This document shows, in pieces, positions 1 to 9,900 of a stretch of DNA of 64,000 nt (positions are counted from its first letter, which is position 1; every line of letters begins with the position of its first letter). The stretch comes from Roseiarcus sp036513315 (GTDB lineage Bacteria; Pseudomonadota; Alphaproteobacteria; Rhizobiales; Beijerinckiaceae): contig DATBZF010000018.1 in the NCBI GenBank assembly GCA_036513315.1, forward strand, positions 1-64,000, read 5' to 3'. The position numbers were made by a program, and so were the translations under genes. Under the pieces are notes generated by a model. The model did not search any database, was not told where the DNA came from, and saw only the letters and a program-made list of their open reading frames with translations.

Positions 1-306
1 GGGAAAGCGCACTTCGCTCATGCCGAGGTTGGCGATGGTCGTGCCGACCGTCGTGTCGTTGACCGACATGCCGATCATCAAGCCGAGGGTGAAAAGCGAA
101 TTCATCAGCGGCCTACCCCATTCGGTTTCGGTCGCGCAGAAATGGGCGTCGATATGCAGAGGCTGCGGATTGAGGGTCATGTTCGAGAACAGCATATTGT
201 CCATCTGCGTGACGGTTCGCCTCAACCGGTGGGTGAAAACCCGGCCGACCGCGAAGTCCTCAAAGTATAGGCCGCCGCGGGGATGGGAAGGCGCTGAATC
301 GTTCAA
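1..306 (-). CDS. MaoC-family (hot-dog) acyl-CoA dehydratase, partial
   Basis: This is the N-terminal ~102 residues of a MaoC-like hydratase/dehydratase; the gene runs off the left edge. The family hydrates or dehydrates enoyl-CoA-type substrates in the cytoplasm. The conserved opening GGLYFEDFAVGRVFTH and the segment NPQPLHID are seen, the latter matching the hydratase-like signature around the catalytic Asp/His region of the hot-dog fold. I chose the TTG start at 306 because GGAG lies seven bases upstream and an in-frame stop lies only fourteen codons further upstream, with no ATG between. The substrate cannot be told. Mesaconyl-CoA hydratase-like members look similar, but that is inference. 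It is divergent from the DUF2336 gene, with ~106 bp between them. Confidence 0.8.
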   Translation of the reverse strand, partial: MNDSAPSHPRGGLYFEDFAVGRVFTHRLRRTVTQMDNMLFSNMTLNPQPLHIDAHFCATETEWGRPLMNSLFTLGLMIGMSVNDTTVGTTIANLGMSEVRFP

Positions 307-412
307 TTTCTCGCTCCAATCTTGTCGGAACCGCCTGGCCTTAAGCTCTCATTTACCATAAGGCCGCAAGCTGCGGGATGAGAGTTTCCGTTGCGACGCG
401 TGGGAACGCGCT

Positions 413-1762
413 ATGAATCTGGTGGTCTCCGACATCGTGCAATCGCCCTCGCTGGCCCCCGATCGGCCGACTATTGTGCGCCGTTTTCTGAGCTGGGCGC
501 AACGGGCCGACGCCAGCGGGCGGGCGGAGGCGGCCAGCGCCCTGGCGCGCGCCTATCTCTACTCGGATCTGGGGGCGGCGTTGCGCCGCGAGGCCGCGAT
601 CGGGCTCACTTCTCTGCTCGACGACCATTCCGCGCTGGTGCGTCGCGCGCTGGCCGAGGCGTTGGCCGACGCCTCCGATGCGCCTCACCACATCGTTCTG
701 GCGCTCGCCTGCGACCAGTCCGAAATCTCATCGGTGGTGCTGTCGCGCTCGCCGGTGCTGACCGACGCCGAGCTTGTCGACTGCGCCGCGATCGGCGACG
801 TCTACGCCCAGATTGCGCTGGCGCGCCGGTCGCGGCTGGGCGTGAGCGTCGCCGCCGCGCTCGCCGAGATCGGGCAGCGGGAGGCGGTGGTTGCGCTCGC
901 TGGCAATCTCGACGCCGATCTCAGCCCGAGCGTTCTGTCTCGCATCGGCGAGCGGTTCGGCGAAGACGCCGAGACGCGCGAGGCTTTGCTGATGCGCCCC
1001 TCGCTTCCCTCGACGCTGCGTTGCGACCTCGTCGTCGCCGCCGCGAAGGCGCTATCCCACTTCGTCTCCGCTCGCGACTGGTTGAGCGCCGAGAAGGCCG
1101 AACGCATCACAAGGGAGGCGGCGGATCAAGGCGCCGTCTGCGTCGCGAGTTCGAGCCCGAACGAGGAAACGCGCGATCTCGTTCGCCACCTTCGTCAGAA
1201 GAACGGTTTGACGATCGCGTTGCTCATGCGCTCGCTGCTGTCGGGCAGTCGCCTGCTGTTCGAGATTGCCATGGGCGAGCTTTCGGGATTGGCGCCTGCC
1301 CGCGTCGCCGGCTTTGTACGCGAACCGCGAAGCGCCGGGTTCGCCGCGCTCTATGGCAAGACTGGGCTCCCGGCGCATTTTCTGCCTGTTTTCCGCGCCG
1401 CCCTCACCGCCCTCAACGAAGCCAAGATCGCGCCCGGCGACCAAATCGTACGGGCTTTGATTGTGCGCGTCATCGCCGCCTGCGAAAGGATCGACTCGCC
1501 GGAGCTCGACAGATTGATGTCGCTGTTGCGCCGCTTCGAGGTGGAGGCGGCTCGCGGCGAGGCGCGCGCTTTCGCTGCGGAATCGGCGGCCTATCGGCGG
1601 GCGACCGCATTGCTCGCCCGCATGGACGAGGGGCGCGCGTTCAGCGAACCGACGAACGCGCCCTTGCTCATCGCCCCGGAAGAACCCTCAATGGTTGAGG
1701 TTGCCTCGCCGCCGGTCGAACTGCCTCCCGATCTGATCGACACTCTGGCGGAAGCGGCCTGA
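413..1762 (+). CDS. DUF2336 domain-containing protein
   Basis: This is a 449-residue soluble protein of the DUF2336 family, common in alphaproteobacteria and built of HEAT-like helical repeats; its molecular function is not known. Visible signs are the alanine/leucine-rich amphipathic helices, an N-terminal repeat stretch (about residues 20-130) and the family-typical segment DVYAQIALARR near residue 130. There is no signal peptide or membrane helix, so it is cytoplasmic. It starts at an ATG in the short divergent region shared with the MaoC gene, and converges on the DUF1772 gene. A long overlapping frame on the same strand lacks any recognisable domain and is a composition artefact. Confidence 0.85.
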   Translation: MNLVVSDIVQSPSLAPDRPTIVRRFLSWAQRADASGRAEAASALARAYLYSDLGAALRREAAIGLTSLLDDHSALVRRALAEALADASDAPHHIVLALACDQSEISSVVLSRSPVLTDAELVDCAAIGDVYAQIALARRSRLGVSVAAALAEIGQREAVVALAGNLDADLSPSVLSRIGERFGEDAETREALLMRPSLPSTLRCDLVVAAAKALSHFVSARDWLSAEKAERITREAADQGAVCVASSSPNEETRDLVRHLRQKNGLTIALLMRSLLSGSRLLFEIAMGELSGLAPARVAGFVREPRSAGFAALYGKTGLPAHFLPVFRAALTALNEAKIAPGDQIVRALIVRVIAACERIDSPELDRLMSLLRRFEVEAARGEARAFAAESAAYRRATALLARMDEGRAFSEPTNAPLLIAPEEPSMVEVASPPVELPPDLIDTLAEAA

Positions 1763-1807
1763 AGGAATCGGCGCCGCCGAAACGGACATTCGTCCCAATC
1801 CTGCGCC

Positions 1808-2230
1808 TCACAGCGCCCAGAGAAACACGCCGCAGCCGACGAGGCCGATCGCCGTTTGTCCATATTCCAGAAGCCCCCAGGTGCGCACGAGCTCCCGCGC
1901 CGCGCCCGATTCCGCCGCGGTGATCGTCAAAATGCGATTGTTCATCGGCACCATCGCAAAAAACGTGTAGGGCCAGCTTGCAATGACGATGATCGCGCCG
2001 ATCAGCCAACGCACATCCTGGGTTTGAAAATAGGCGGTGAGGGCCAACGCCGCCGCGATCAGCGCAAGCGATGCGAGCATCGCAAAGCCGCGCCGATCGC
2101 TCGGCCGCCATTCCGAGAGCAGCGCGCTGTCGTCAAGCGCGAGGCGGGCAGGCTGTTCGACGAGATTGATATAAAGCGCGGCGCCGGTGAAGGCGGCGGC
2201 GAAAGCGAGGGCGAGGGCTCCAGTCAGCAT
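1808..2230 (-). CDS. DUF1772 integral membrane protein
   Basis: This 140-residue protein has four hydrophobic segments (about 1-20, 48-68, 75-95 and 118-138). The conserved NLVEQPAR stretch after the first helix and FFAMVPMNNR before the fourth fit the DUF1772 (anthrone-oxygenase-like) family. The inner membrane is the expected location. The family's physiological role in bacteria is unclear, so none is claimed. The start is an ATG preceded by AAGGAAA. It follows the nadK-Nudix pair on the same strand with a ~97 bp gap, so it may be cotranscribed. Confidence 0.8.
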   Translation of the reverse strand: MLTGALALAFAAAFTGAALYINLVEQPARLALDDSALLSEWRPSDRRGFAMLASLALIAAALALTAYFQTQDVRWLIGAIIVIASWPYTFFAMVPMNNRILTITAAESGAARELVRTWGLLEYGQTAIGLVGCGVFLWAL

Positions 2231-2327
2231 GGGATTTCCTTAATCGACGACGGCCGGGGCCGGATGAACGAACGGCGCGAGGCAAGACGACGTCCGGCGT
2301 GAGTTCCGCTATCTCCTCGCCACGGCT

Positions 2328-2915
2328 TCAATCGGCCTTGCGGCTCATTAGCCCGCATGCTCGGGCATAGTAAAGCAGCGCGATCGTCTTGGCGTCGCAG
2401 ATTTCTCCTCGCTCGATCATCGCGAGCGCGTTGTCAAAAGGCGCTTCGACGATCTCGATATGCTCATCTTCATCGACGCCGCCGCCGGCGCCCACGCGGT
2501 CGCTCTGCCTGTAGGGGGCGACGAAGCAAGCGATCTTCTCGGTGGTCGCGCCGGGACTGACGAAAGCGTCGAAGACGTGACGCGGATTGGCGATCGCCAC
2601 TCCGGTCTCCTCCATCGCTTCGCGGATAATGCCGGCTTCCGGCGTATCGCCGTCGAGCATGCCGGCGCAAACCTCGATCATCGGCTGAGGGGCGCCTTCC
2701 AGATATGCGCCTAGTCGAAATTGTCGCGCCAACAGGACGATTGCGCGCTCGGGGTCGTAGAGCAGCACCGCGGCCGCGCCTTTGTGATGGTAGATCTCAT
2801 GGCTCATCACGCGAGCGGAACCATCCGTCTCGATGACTTCCACGCGGGTCAGCGTCAGCCGGAAGCGGCCATTGGCGAGGATTCTCTCGCCGAGCACTTT
2901 GACCTTTGGGGTCAT
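2328..2915 (-). CDS. Nudix hydrolase, NudK-like
   Basis: A 195-residue Nudix hydrolase that should cleave nucleoside diphosphate-linked compounds with Mg2+. The Nudix box reads from AGMLDGD to REAMEETGV, with the REUxEExGU core intact. The Asp in place of the first Glu, and the AGMLDGD lead-in, are typical of the NudK/ADP-sugar pyrophosphatase subgroup. GDP-mannose or an ADP-sugar is therefore a likely substrate (inference). The ATG at 2915 is preferred over the TTG just before it because GAGGAG is well placed. It begins 9 bp after the nadK stop, so the two genes form an operon, which suggests a link to nucleotide or NAD(P) metabolism. Confidence 0.85.
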   Translation of the reverse strand: MTPKVKVLGERILANGRFRLTLTRVEVIETDGSARVMSHEIYHHKGAAAVLLYDPERAIVLLARQFRLGAYLEGAPQPMIEVCAGMLDGDTPEAGIIREAMEETGVAIANPRHVFDAFVSPGATTEKIACFVAPYRQSDRVGAGGGVDEDEHIEIVEAPFDNALAMIERGEICDAKTIALLYYARACGLMSRKAD

Positions 2916-2924
2916 CAATTCTCC

Positions 2925-3716
2925 TCAATAGACGAACTGCTCGCGCAATATGCGTTCGTCGAGCGAGTGGCCGGGGTCGTGCAGCAGCATCAGCGAAGTC
3001 TTGTGGTCCATGGCGATGTCGACTTGCGTGACGCGCCTGATTTCATTGTGGTCGGCGACCGCCGCGACGGGGCGCTTTTCGGCTTCCAGCACTTCGATGG
3101 AAACGCTGGCGCGATCCGGCAACAGCGCGCCGCGCCATCGGCGCGGACGAAAGGCGGACAGCGGCGTCAACGCCATTAGCGGCGCGTCCAACGGCAGGAT
3201 GGGTCCGTTCGCCGAGAGATTATAGGCGGTGGAGCCGGCGGGGGTCGCAAGGAGCACGCCATCGGCGATGAGCTCGCCGAGCCTCTCCTCGCCGTCGATG
3301 CTGATGCGCAATTTCGCGGCCTGATAGGTCTGCCGCAGCAACGAAACTTCGTTTATCGCCCGGGCTGTCCGTGTCGCGCCCTTGGCGTCGATCGTGCGCA
3401 TGACCAGCGGATGAATGATCGACAGGCGCGCGTTTTCCAATCTTTTGCGCAGACCGCGATCGTGGAATTCGTTCATCAGGAACCCGACGGATCCGCGATT
3501 CATGCCATAGATCGGCTTGGGAGCGTTCATCATTCGATGCAATGTCTGCAGCATCAGTCCGTCGCCGCCAAGGGCGACGATCACGTCGGCTTGCGCGGGC
3601 TCGCTATTGCCATAGCGCTCGACAAGCCGCTGCAGCGCCTCATCGGCTTCCTTGGCTCCCGATGACAGGAAACAGATCGCCTTCGCGCTTCTTGGAGCGC
3701 TGTTGCGCGCGACCAT
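2925..3716 (-). CDS. nadK: NAD kinase
   Basis: A 263-residue cytoplasmic NAD kinase, which phosphorylates NAD to NADP. The diagnostic motifs are GGDGLML (the GGDG nucleotide-binding motif, near residue 50), NRGSVGFLMNE, NEVSLLRQT and TPAGSTAYNLSANGPI, in the family order. The length matches the short alphaproteobacterial NADK type (~255 residues). I used the ATG at 3716, preceded by AAAGGA. The frame stays open upstream, but that part is low-complexity and unlike the family. Its stop lies 9 bp before the Nudix start, so the two are probably cotranscribed. Confidence 0.93.
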   Translation of the reverse strand: MVARNSAPRSAKAICFLSSGAKEADEALQRLVERYGNSEPAQADVIVALGGDGLMLQTLHRMMNAPKPIYGMNRGSVGFLMNEFHDRGLRKRLENARLSIIHPLVMRTIDAKGATRTARAINEVSLLRQTYQAAKLRISIDGEERLGELIADGVLLATPAGSTAYNLSANGPILPLDAPLMALTPLSAFRPRRWRGALLPDRASVSIEVLEAEKRPVAAVADHNEIRRVTQVDIAMDHKTSLMLLHDPGHSLDERILREQFVY

Positions 3717-3802
3717 TGGCAATCCTTTTCCCCTGCCCGCGGAGCGTAATGGATGGCCGCGCATGCGTAAAGTTTCCGGGTCCGGGACAATGGGTCGATC
3801 GG

Positions 3803-4696
3803 TCATGCGCGGGCGGCCCGGATATGGCGGCGGCCCTCGATCAAAAGCATGAACAGTCCGCTGCTCAGAATGATCGCCGCGCCGGTCAGGACATGGCGCG
3901 CCGGCAAATCGTGGAAGATCGTCCAGCCCCAAAAAATCGCCCAGGCGAGAGACGTATATTCAAAGGGCGCCAGCGCCGACGCCGGCGCGCGGCGCAAACC
4001 TTGGAACAGAAAGAATTGGCCGACGCTGCCGACGAGACCGAGGACGACGATCAATCCGAGGCTGAAAGAATCGGGCCAGACGAAGACAAAGGGGGCGGCG
4101 AATGCGCAGGCGACGGCGAATAAGAGGCTGCTCCCCATCATCAAGGCCGCCGTGCTCACCGCTTGGCTGAGATTGCGCGCCAATATCGTCGTGATCGCCC
4201 AGAAGAAAGCGGCCGCTATCGCCATCGTCGCCGGCCAGATGTCTGGCGTCGTCGACAGGCCCGCGGCGATAAGGACGCCGCCAAAGCCGACTATGGTCGC
4301 GAGCCAACGCCACGGGCCGACAATCTCGCCCAGCACAGGACTCGACATCGCCACCACAAACAAAGGCGCGGCGAAGTAGAGCGTCACCAGTTCGGCCAGC
4401 TGCAGGGAACGCGCAGCGCTATAATAGGCGAGCCACGCCGCCAGGATGAGCAGCCCGCGCAACGCGACCGCGGCGAGATTCCGCCTTTGCATCATGTTGC
4501 GGAGCGCAGGGCCACGCACGACAAGGCTCGCCAGCGCGACGATCATGACGCTGCGTCCGAACAGGACTTCGGCGACAGGCAGTTTCACGACCAGATATTT
4601 AACGATCGCGTCCTGGGCGCTGAACGCCGCCCATCCGCAGGTGGCCAAAGCGATGCCCGTCAGCGTACGGGACGCTTCGGTCTTTGCGGGAGACAT
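3803..4696 (-). CDS. EamA/DMT-family transporter
   Basis: A 297-residue inner-membrane protein with about ten hydrophobic helices arranged as two EamA repeats (roughly residues 12-140 and 150-285). This is the layout of drug/metabolite-superfamily exporters. Substrate cannot be predicted. The ATG at 4696 is chosen because GAGG lies just upstream and the next codons lead straight into the first helix (GIALATCGWAAFSAQD); the open frame extends 17 codons further without a ribosome site. It lies on the same strand upstream of nadK with an ~86 bp gap. Confidence 0.87.
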   Translation of the reverse strand: MSPAKTEASRTLTGIALATCGWAAFSAQDAIVKYLVVKLPVAEVLFGRSVMIVALASLVVRGPALRNMMQRRNLAAVALRGLLILAAWLAYYSAARSLQLAELVTLYFAAPLFVVAMSSPVLGEIVGPWRWLATIVGFGGVLIAAGLSTTPDIWPATMAIAAAFFWAITTILARNLSQAVSTAALMMGSSLLFAVACAFAAPFVFVWPDSFSLGLIVVLGLVGSVGQFFLFQGLRRAPASALAPFEYTSLAWAIFWGWTIFHDLPARHVLTGAAIILSSGLFMLLIEGRRHIRAARA

Positions 4697-4831
4697 GGGA
4701 GCCTCGAACCAAGCGGAGGAAACGACGGGCGCCGAGTTCCAGCCCACTTTTGTGACAGAGGCGTGTAATAAAGCAGATTCCCGACTGGAAGTCAGTTCGA
4801 AATTGTGATCGCCGCCTCGAAATGGCCGAAT

Positions 4832-4850
4832 CGCGGTCCGAAGGGCCGCG
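4832..4850. terminator. Possible hairpin terminator downstream of pbpC
   Basis: An 8-base stem with one G-T pair closes on a GAA loop: CGCGGTCC / GGGCCGCG. It sits 30 bp past the pbpC stop. There is no long T-run, so termination is only suggested. Confidence 0.35.
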
Positions 4851-4879
4851 TTGTAAGGCCTTGGAACCGCTCTGCCCCA

Positions 4880-6967
4880 TCATTGCAATCGCACCAGCAC
4901 GGAGTCCGTCGCGCCCTTGGCGTCGATCACGGACACGCGCGCAAAGCCTGCGCCATCGGGGCGCCAGACCGATTCCCGGCGCGCATCGGGTTCGCCGATC
5001 GGCGCGCCATTGACGAACCAGGTCAGCGGCGTGGCGCCGCCGAGCGCCTTCAGCGCCAGCAGGGCGTCTCCAGCGCCCTGGGCGAGGCCGAGGTCAACGC
5101 GTGCGCCATCGGGCGGATAGGCGATTTTCAGGGCGGGGATCGCAGTGGCGGCCATGATCTTGGGCGCATCCTTGCGCAAATGGCGCAGCGGCGGCGGCAG
5201 ATCGGCGCTTGTCGCAGCTCTCAGCACACCCTTCGGCGCCGAAATCACTTCGATGTCTCGTCCCAGTCTTGCGAAGGCGTCAAACAAGACCGGCGCGGCG
5301 ACCTGACGGCCGACGAGGCCCGGCACGGGCGCATTGTCGGGGCGGCCGACCCAGACGGCGATCGTCGAGCCCTTGTCGTAACCAACGGCGAGCGCGTCGC
5401 GATAGCCATAGGAGGTGCCGGTCTTGAAGGCGATGCGTCCACTCAGGGAATTGGCGGGCGGCGGCGCGCCGCGCAGGATGTCCTCGACGTAAAATGCGGC
5501 GACGGGATCGGTGACGCGACGCGGCCCCATCGCGCCGGGGTCCGCGCCCAGCCGCTCGATCAGAGGCGGCGCCTCGCCGCCACGCGCCAGCCCGACGTAA
5601 AGCCGCGCGAGGTCGGTCAGCGAAATGCCAAGCCCGCCAAGTCCGATAGCCAGACCTGGCGGCGAATCCTTCGGCAGCGCTATCGCGGCGCCGGCGCCAT
5701 GCAAACGCGCCAGGAAATTGGCGGGACCGACATCGGCCAACAATTCGATGGCCGGCAGGTTGAGCGACATTTGCAATGCGTGTCGCGCGGTGACAGTGCC
5801 CTGAAAGCCGAGATCGAAATTCTCGGGCGTATAGGCGCCGTAGCGCGTCGGCCGATCGAAGAGAACCGTCTCGGGATGGGCGATGCCGCTCTCGAAGGCG
5901 AGCGCGTAGATGAAGGGCTTCAGCGCCGAACCCGGCGAGCGCGGCGCGCGCGTCATGTCGATGGAGCCCTCGCTCTCGTTTGAGAGATAATCGGCGGCGC
6001 CGATTCTGGCGCGAATTTCGCCACTGGCATTGTCGACCACGACGATCGCCGCCGAAAGCTTCGGGCCGAGACGCCCAGCGGCTTGACGCGCCAAGTCCTC
6101 GAGCTTGGCCTGCAGCCGCGCGTCGATGGACAATTTCAAGATATGGGCCTTCGGATCGGCGGCGACCGCCTCTTCCGCGGCATGGGCGGCGAGCATCGGG
6201 AAGGGGCGCCGTTCGGTCGGAACGATTTCGCGCTTCGCCGCCGCCGCCTCTTCGGCCTTGATGATGCCGCGCTCGACAGCGCGATCGAGCACGCGGTCGC
6301 GCGCTTTTTGCGCCGCTTCGGCGAAACGGTCGGGGCGCCGCGCCTCAGGTGATTGCGGCAGCGCGACCAGCAGCGCGGCCTCGCCAATCGTCAGACGGCG
6401 GGGTTCTTTGCCGAAATAGGTCAGCGACGCCGCCCTGACGCCTTCGACATTTCCGCCAAACGGCGCCAAGGCGAGATAGCGGCCCAGCACCCCCTGTTTG
6501 CTGACCTGCCGCTCGATCTGCCAGGCTCGGGCGACCTGCCGCAATTTTGCCGAAACGCTGCGCTCCTCGCGCGGTTCGATCAGCCGCGCGACTTGCATGG
6601 TCAGCGTCGAGCCGCCGGAAACGATGCGCCCTCGCGTGAGGAGTTGCAGGCTGGCGCGGCTCAGAGCGCGCCAGTCAACGCCGTCATGCGCGTAGAATCG
6701 CGCATCCTCATAGGCAAGGAGCATCGCGATATAGCGCGGATCGACTTCGCCTGGCTCAAGCGGCAGCCGCCAGCGCCCGTCCGGTAGGGTAAAGGCGCGC
6801 AGCAGTCGTCCTTCCCGATCGACGACGATGGTCGATCCCTGGCGCGCCGAGAGGAGATCGATCGGCCCAAGATTCTGAAGGTATTGCGACCATGCCGCCG
6901 GTATCGCGAGCGCCAGCGCGAAAATCAATGCTCCGGCGACGCCGAACCAGCGGCGCTCCCTGTTCAT
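4880..6967 (-). CDS. pbpC: Penicillin-binding protein 1C
   Basis: A 695-residue bifunctional peptidoglycan synthase anchored in the inner membrane. An N-terminal membrane anchor (about 8-28) is followed by a GT51 glycosyltransferase domain with the catalytic EDARFY motif (Glu87) and GGSTLTMQ. The transpeptidase domain has S347-x-x-K350, SLN (401-403) and KTG (515-517), and a C-terminal PBP1C module (about 605-695) closes the protein. All key residues are present. Its ATG overlaps the TGA of the alpha-2-macroglobulin gene (ATGA), so translation is coupled. This pairing is conserved in proteobacteria and links wall repair to periplasmic protease trapping. Confidence 0.95.
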   Translation of the reverse strand: MNRERRWFGVAGALIFALALAIPAAWSQYLQNLGPIDLLSARQGSTIVVDREGRLLRAFTLPDGRWRLPLEPGEVDPRYIAMLLAYEDARFYAHDGVDWRALSRASLQLLTRGRIVSGGSTLTMQVARLIEPREERSVSAKLRQVARAWQIERQVSKQGVLGRYLALAPFGGNVEGVRAASLTYFGKEPRRLTIGEAALLVALPQSPEARRPDRFAEAAQKARDRVLDRAVERGIIKAEEAAAAKREIVPTERRPFPMLAAHAAEEAVAADPKAHILKLSIDARLQAKLEDLARQAAGRLGPKLSAAIVVVDNASGEIRARIGAADYLSNESEGSIDMTRAPRSPGSALKPFIYALAFESGIAHPETVLFDRPTRYGAYTPENFDLGFQGTVTARHALQMSLNLPAIELLADVGPANFLARLHGAGAAIALPKDSPPGLAIGLGGLGISLTDLARLYVGLARGGEAPPLIERLGADPGAMGPRRVTDPVAAFYVEDILRGAPPPANSLSGRIAFKTGTSYGYRDALAVGYDKGSTIAVWVGRPDNAPVPGLVGRQVAAPVLFDAFARLGRDIEVISAPKGVLRAATSADLPPPLRHLRKDAPKIMAATAIPALKIAYPPDGARVDLGLAQGAGDALLALKALGGATPLTWFVNGAPIGEPDARRESVWRPDGAGFARVSVIDAKGATDSVLVRLQ

Positions 6968-9900
6968 TTTGCGATCACCTCGATCGTGCTGAAGGCGTTG
7001 CGGCCGAAACGCTCGGGACGATACATGTCTTCCACGGTGGTTGGCGGATAGACATATTTTCCTGGCGCGACGGCGCGCACGACATAAGCGACGTTGAAGA
7101 AGGCCGACTGGTTTTCTGCGCGTTCGAACGCCGCCACGAAGCGATCGTCGCGATATTCCGTGTGATCGGGATCGACGTCCTTTTTCAACCAGGAGAAAGC
7201 GTCGATTGCGCCCCCGTCGACCAGGTTGGGATTGTCGATCTCTAGTCCCGCCGGCAGGCGGTCGACGAGCAGCAGACGCGCGTATTTCGCTTCCGCCTCC
7301 GTCACTTTCAGCACGATGACGAAGCGGTCGTTCTGGGTGACGCTTCTAGCGTCGAACTTTGTCCCGTCGAGCTTGTAAAAACTGCGCTCGATTTCGTAAC
7401 CTTGCGCCGCCGGCGGTTCCGGGACGATCGGATTGCCAGATGTCGTAGTGGTGACCATTGCCGGCGCGGCGCTGGTGTTGGCGATGGTCGCCAGCTTGCC
7501 GTCGAGGCCGAAACCGCTCCATTTGCGATAGACCGCGCCCTTCTGCGCCTGTCCGTCGACGGTGAACAAATTCGGCGAGGAATGTTCCGCGATCGCTTCG
7601 GCGGCGAGCACCATCCAGTTGTTTTCCTGGGTGCTGGTGTAGGTCCGCTCGTTGCGCGCCAATTCAACGATCCGCGAGACTTCACCGATCGCGTCGCCGG
7701 CGACTTCGCCCTCTGCGAGATTGGCTTCCGCCAGCAGCGCGAGCACGCCGGCGCCGTCGCGAAGGCGCGAGCCATAATCGGGCCTGGAATAGCCGCTGTC
7801 GTGCTCGCCGCGCAACGTCTCGATAGCGAGGCCGAACACTTTGCCCGCCCGCGCCCGGTCGCCGAGCATGGCGAGCGCGGCGGCGATCTGCGCCTCCGCC
7901 AATGGCGTCTTGAACACGCTAAGCTTGGTGTCGGCGAGATAGCGCAGGTCGCCGACAACCGGTCGTCCATTGCGCGCCAGGACGTAGAGCGCATAGGCGA
8001 GCGGCTCGCCGGCGCCGTCGCCCGGATCGGCGGCGTTGACGACTTCGTTGCGCAACCGGTCGAGGGCCTGGTTGAAGCCCTGTTGCGGGACCGCGAAAGA
8101 GCGTTCGCGGGCTCTGGTCAGGAAGTCGGAAACGAAAGCGTCGAGCCATAAATCATCGTCGTCGCCGCCGGCTTTCCAAAGGCCGAACGCGCCATTGCTA
8201 TCCTGGCGATCCATAACGCGGTCGATCGATTGTTTGATCCGCCCATCGAGGTCGGGATCGATCGCCAGATGTTCGATCGACGCCAATCGATTGGCGTAAA
8301 GCAGAGGCATCGCGCGGCTGACAGTCTGTTCCGAACACCCATAGGGATAGCGCTCCAAGGCCTGCAACAGGGCAGGCGCATCCAGGCCGCCGAACGGCGA
8401 GGCGGCAACCGATATGGACCCGGTGCCGGGAATGAAGTCCGCCAACAGATCGCTCGATATCGTCTCGCTGGCGCCGGCGGCGAGAGGATGGGCGCTGCGA
8501 CGGTAAAGATCGGGGGCGCCGGCGGTGACGCCAAGCGCGAAGTGTTCGGACACATCGAGTTTGGGCCCTGTCAGTCGCAAATCGAGGCTTGCGGTCCCGA
8601 TGCCCGCCGCAGTGACCGGGATCGTCACCGAAGTGCGTTGATGCGCCTCGAGTTTGACGGCCTTGGTCATCGTATCGGCTTGCGCGACGAGCGGGCCATG
8701 AATGTCGAGATCGAGCTTGTACTCGCCGGCGTCGCCTTCGACATTGTCGATATCAATGTGCATTTGCGAGCGATCGCCGAGGCTCAGGAAACGGGGCAGG
8801 GTCCCGGCCACCACGACCGGATCGCGCACAATCACTTCGGCCTCCGCGCTGCCGACCTTCGCCTTCGACCAGGCGGCGGCCATAATGCGCACCGAACCGT
8901 TGAAGGCGGGCAGGTCGAACGATACTTTGGCCTCGCCATTGGCGTCGACGCGCACCACGCCGGAATAAAGGGCGAGTGGCTCCTGCGTCGGCAGATTGCC
9001 TTCGACGCCCGCGCTGCCGTCGCCGCCGGTGTGGATGGCGCCGAGAGAGCCTTCCATGCCGTCGATCAGCAGGCCATAGAGATCGCGTATCTCGATGGAG
9101 AGTTTGCGCTGGCCGAAGAAATAGTCCTTCGGGTCGGGGGTCTTGAATCCGGTGATGTTGAGAATGCCGATATCGACGGCCGCCACTGTGACCTCGGCTT
9201 CTTCGCCCGGCGCCAGGCCCGCGACCTTGATCGGCAGCGTCATCGTCTGACGCGGACGCGTCATTTCGGGGGCGCCCAGCGATATATCGAGCTTGCGCGT
9301 GGCTGCGTCGATGCCGAACCACGCCAGACCAAGGGCGCGACCCGGCATCCGCTTGGCTTTCGCGTCAAGCGGGCGATGGGTGATGGCGATCGCATAGGCG
9401 CCGGCGCCCCAATCCGCGCCGACCTTGAACGGCGCGACATTGTCACCTTCGACAAGGTCGATATCGATGAATTGTTCTATTTTGTCGCCGACCACCGCGA
9501 TCGTCGCCCTGCCGGCAAAGTGCGAGGCGATGCGCAGTTTGGCCTCGTCGCCGGCCTGGTAGTTCGCCTTGTCGAGCGTCACGACGACATTGTCGGGCGT
9601 ATCGGCGCTGGCCGAGCCGGACCAGCCGACATCAAAAGAAATGCTGGTCTGGTCGCCGTCGGCCGATTTGATATCGAGCCGATGCTTGCCCCATCCGACA
9701 TTGGCGGAGATTTTCGCCGGCGCATCGGCGGCGATGTCGACGGAGCCCTCAGCGATGCGTTTTGAGGATTTGACCGGCTCATAGCCCCAATGACCGTCCG
9801 AATTGTACCACTGATAAGTACTGTCGATCTTGTAAAGCGACCATTCGACGCCCTTGCGCGAAACGCGTGAGCCGTCCGGCGCAACCGCGATCGCCTCGAA

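Noticed and set aside
391..1698. 435-codon frame overlapping the DUF2336 gene on the same strand
   Set aside because: Translation is extremely Arg-rich and lacks structure; the alternative frame has the DUF2336 pattern.
8230..9765. 511-codon open frame opposite the alpha-2-macroglobulin gene
   Set aside because: Low-complexity basic translation with no ribosome site or motif; the opposite strand has strong family evidence.
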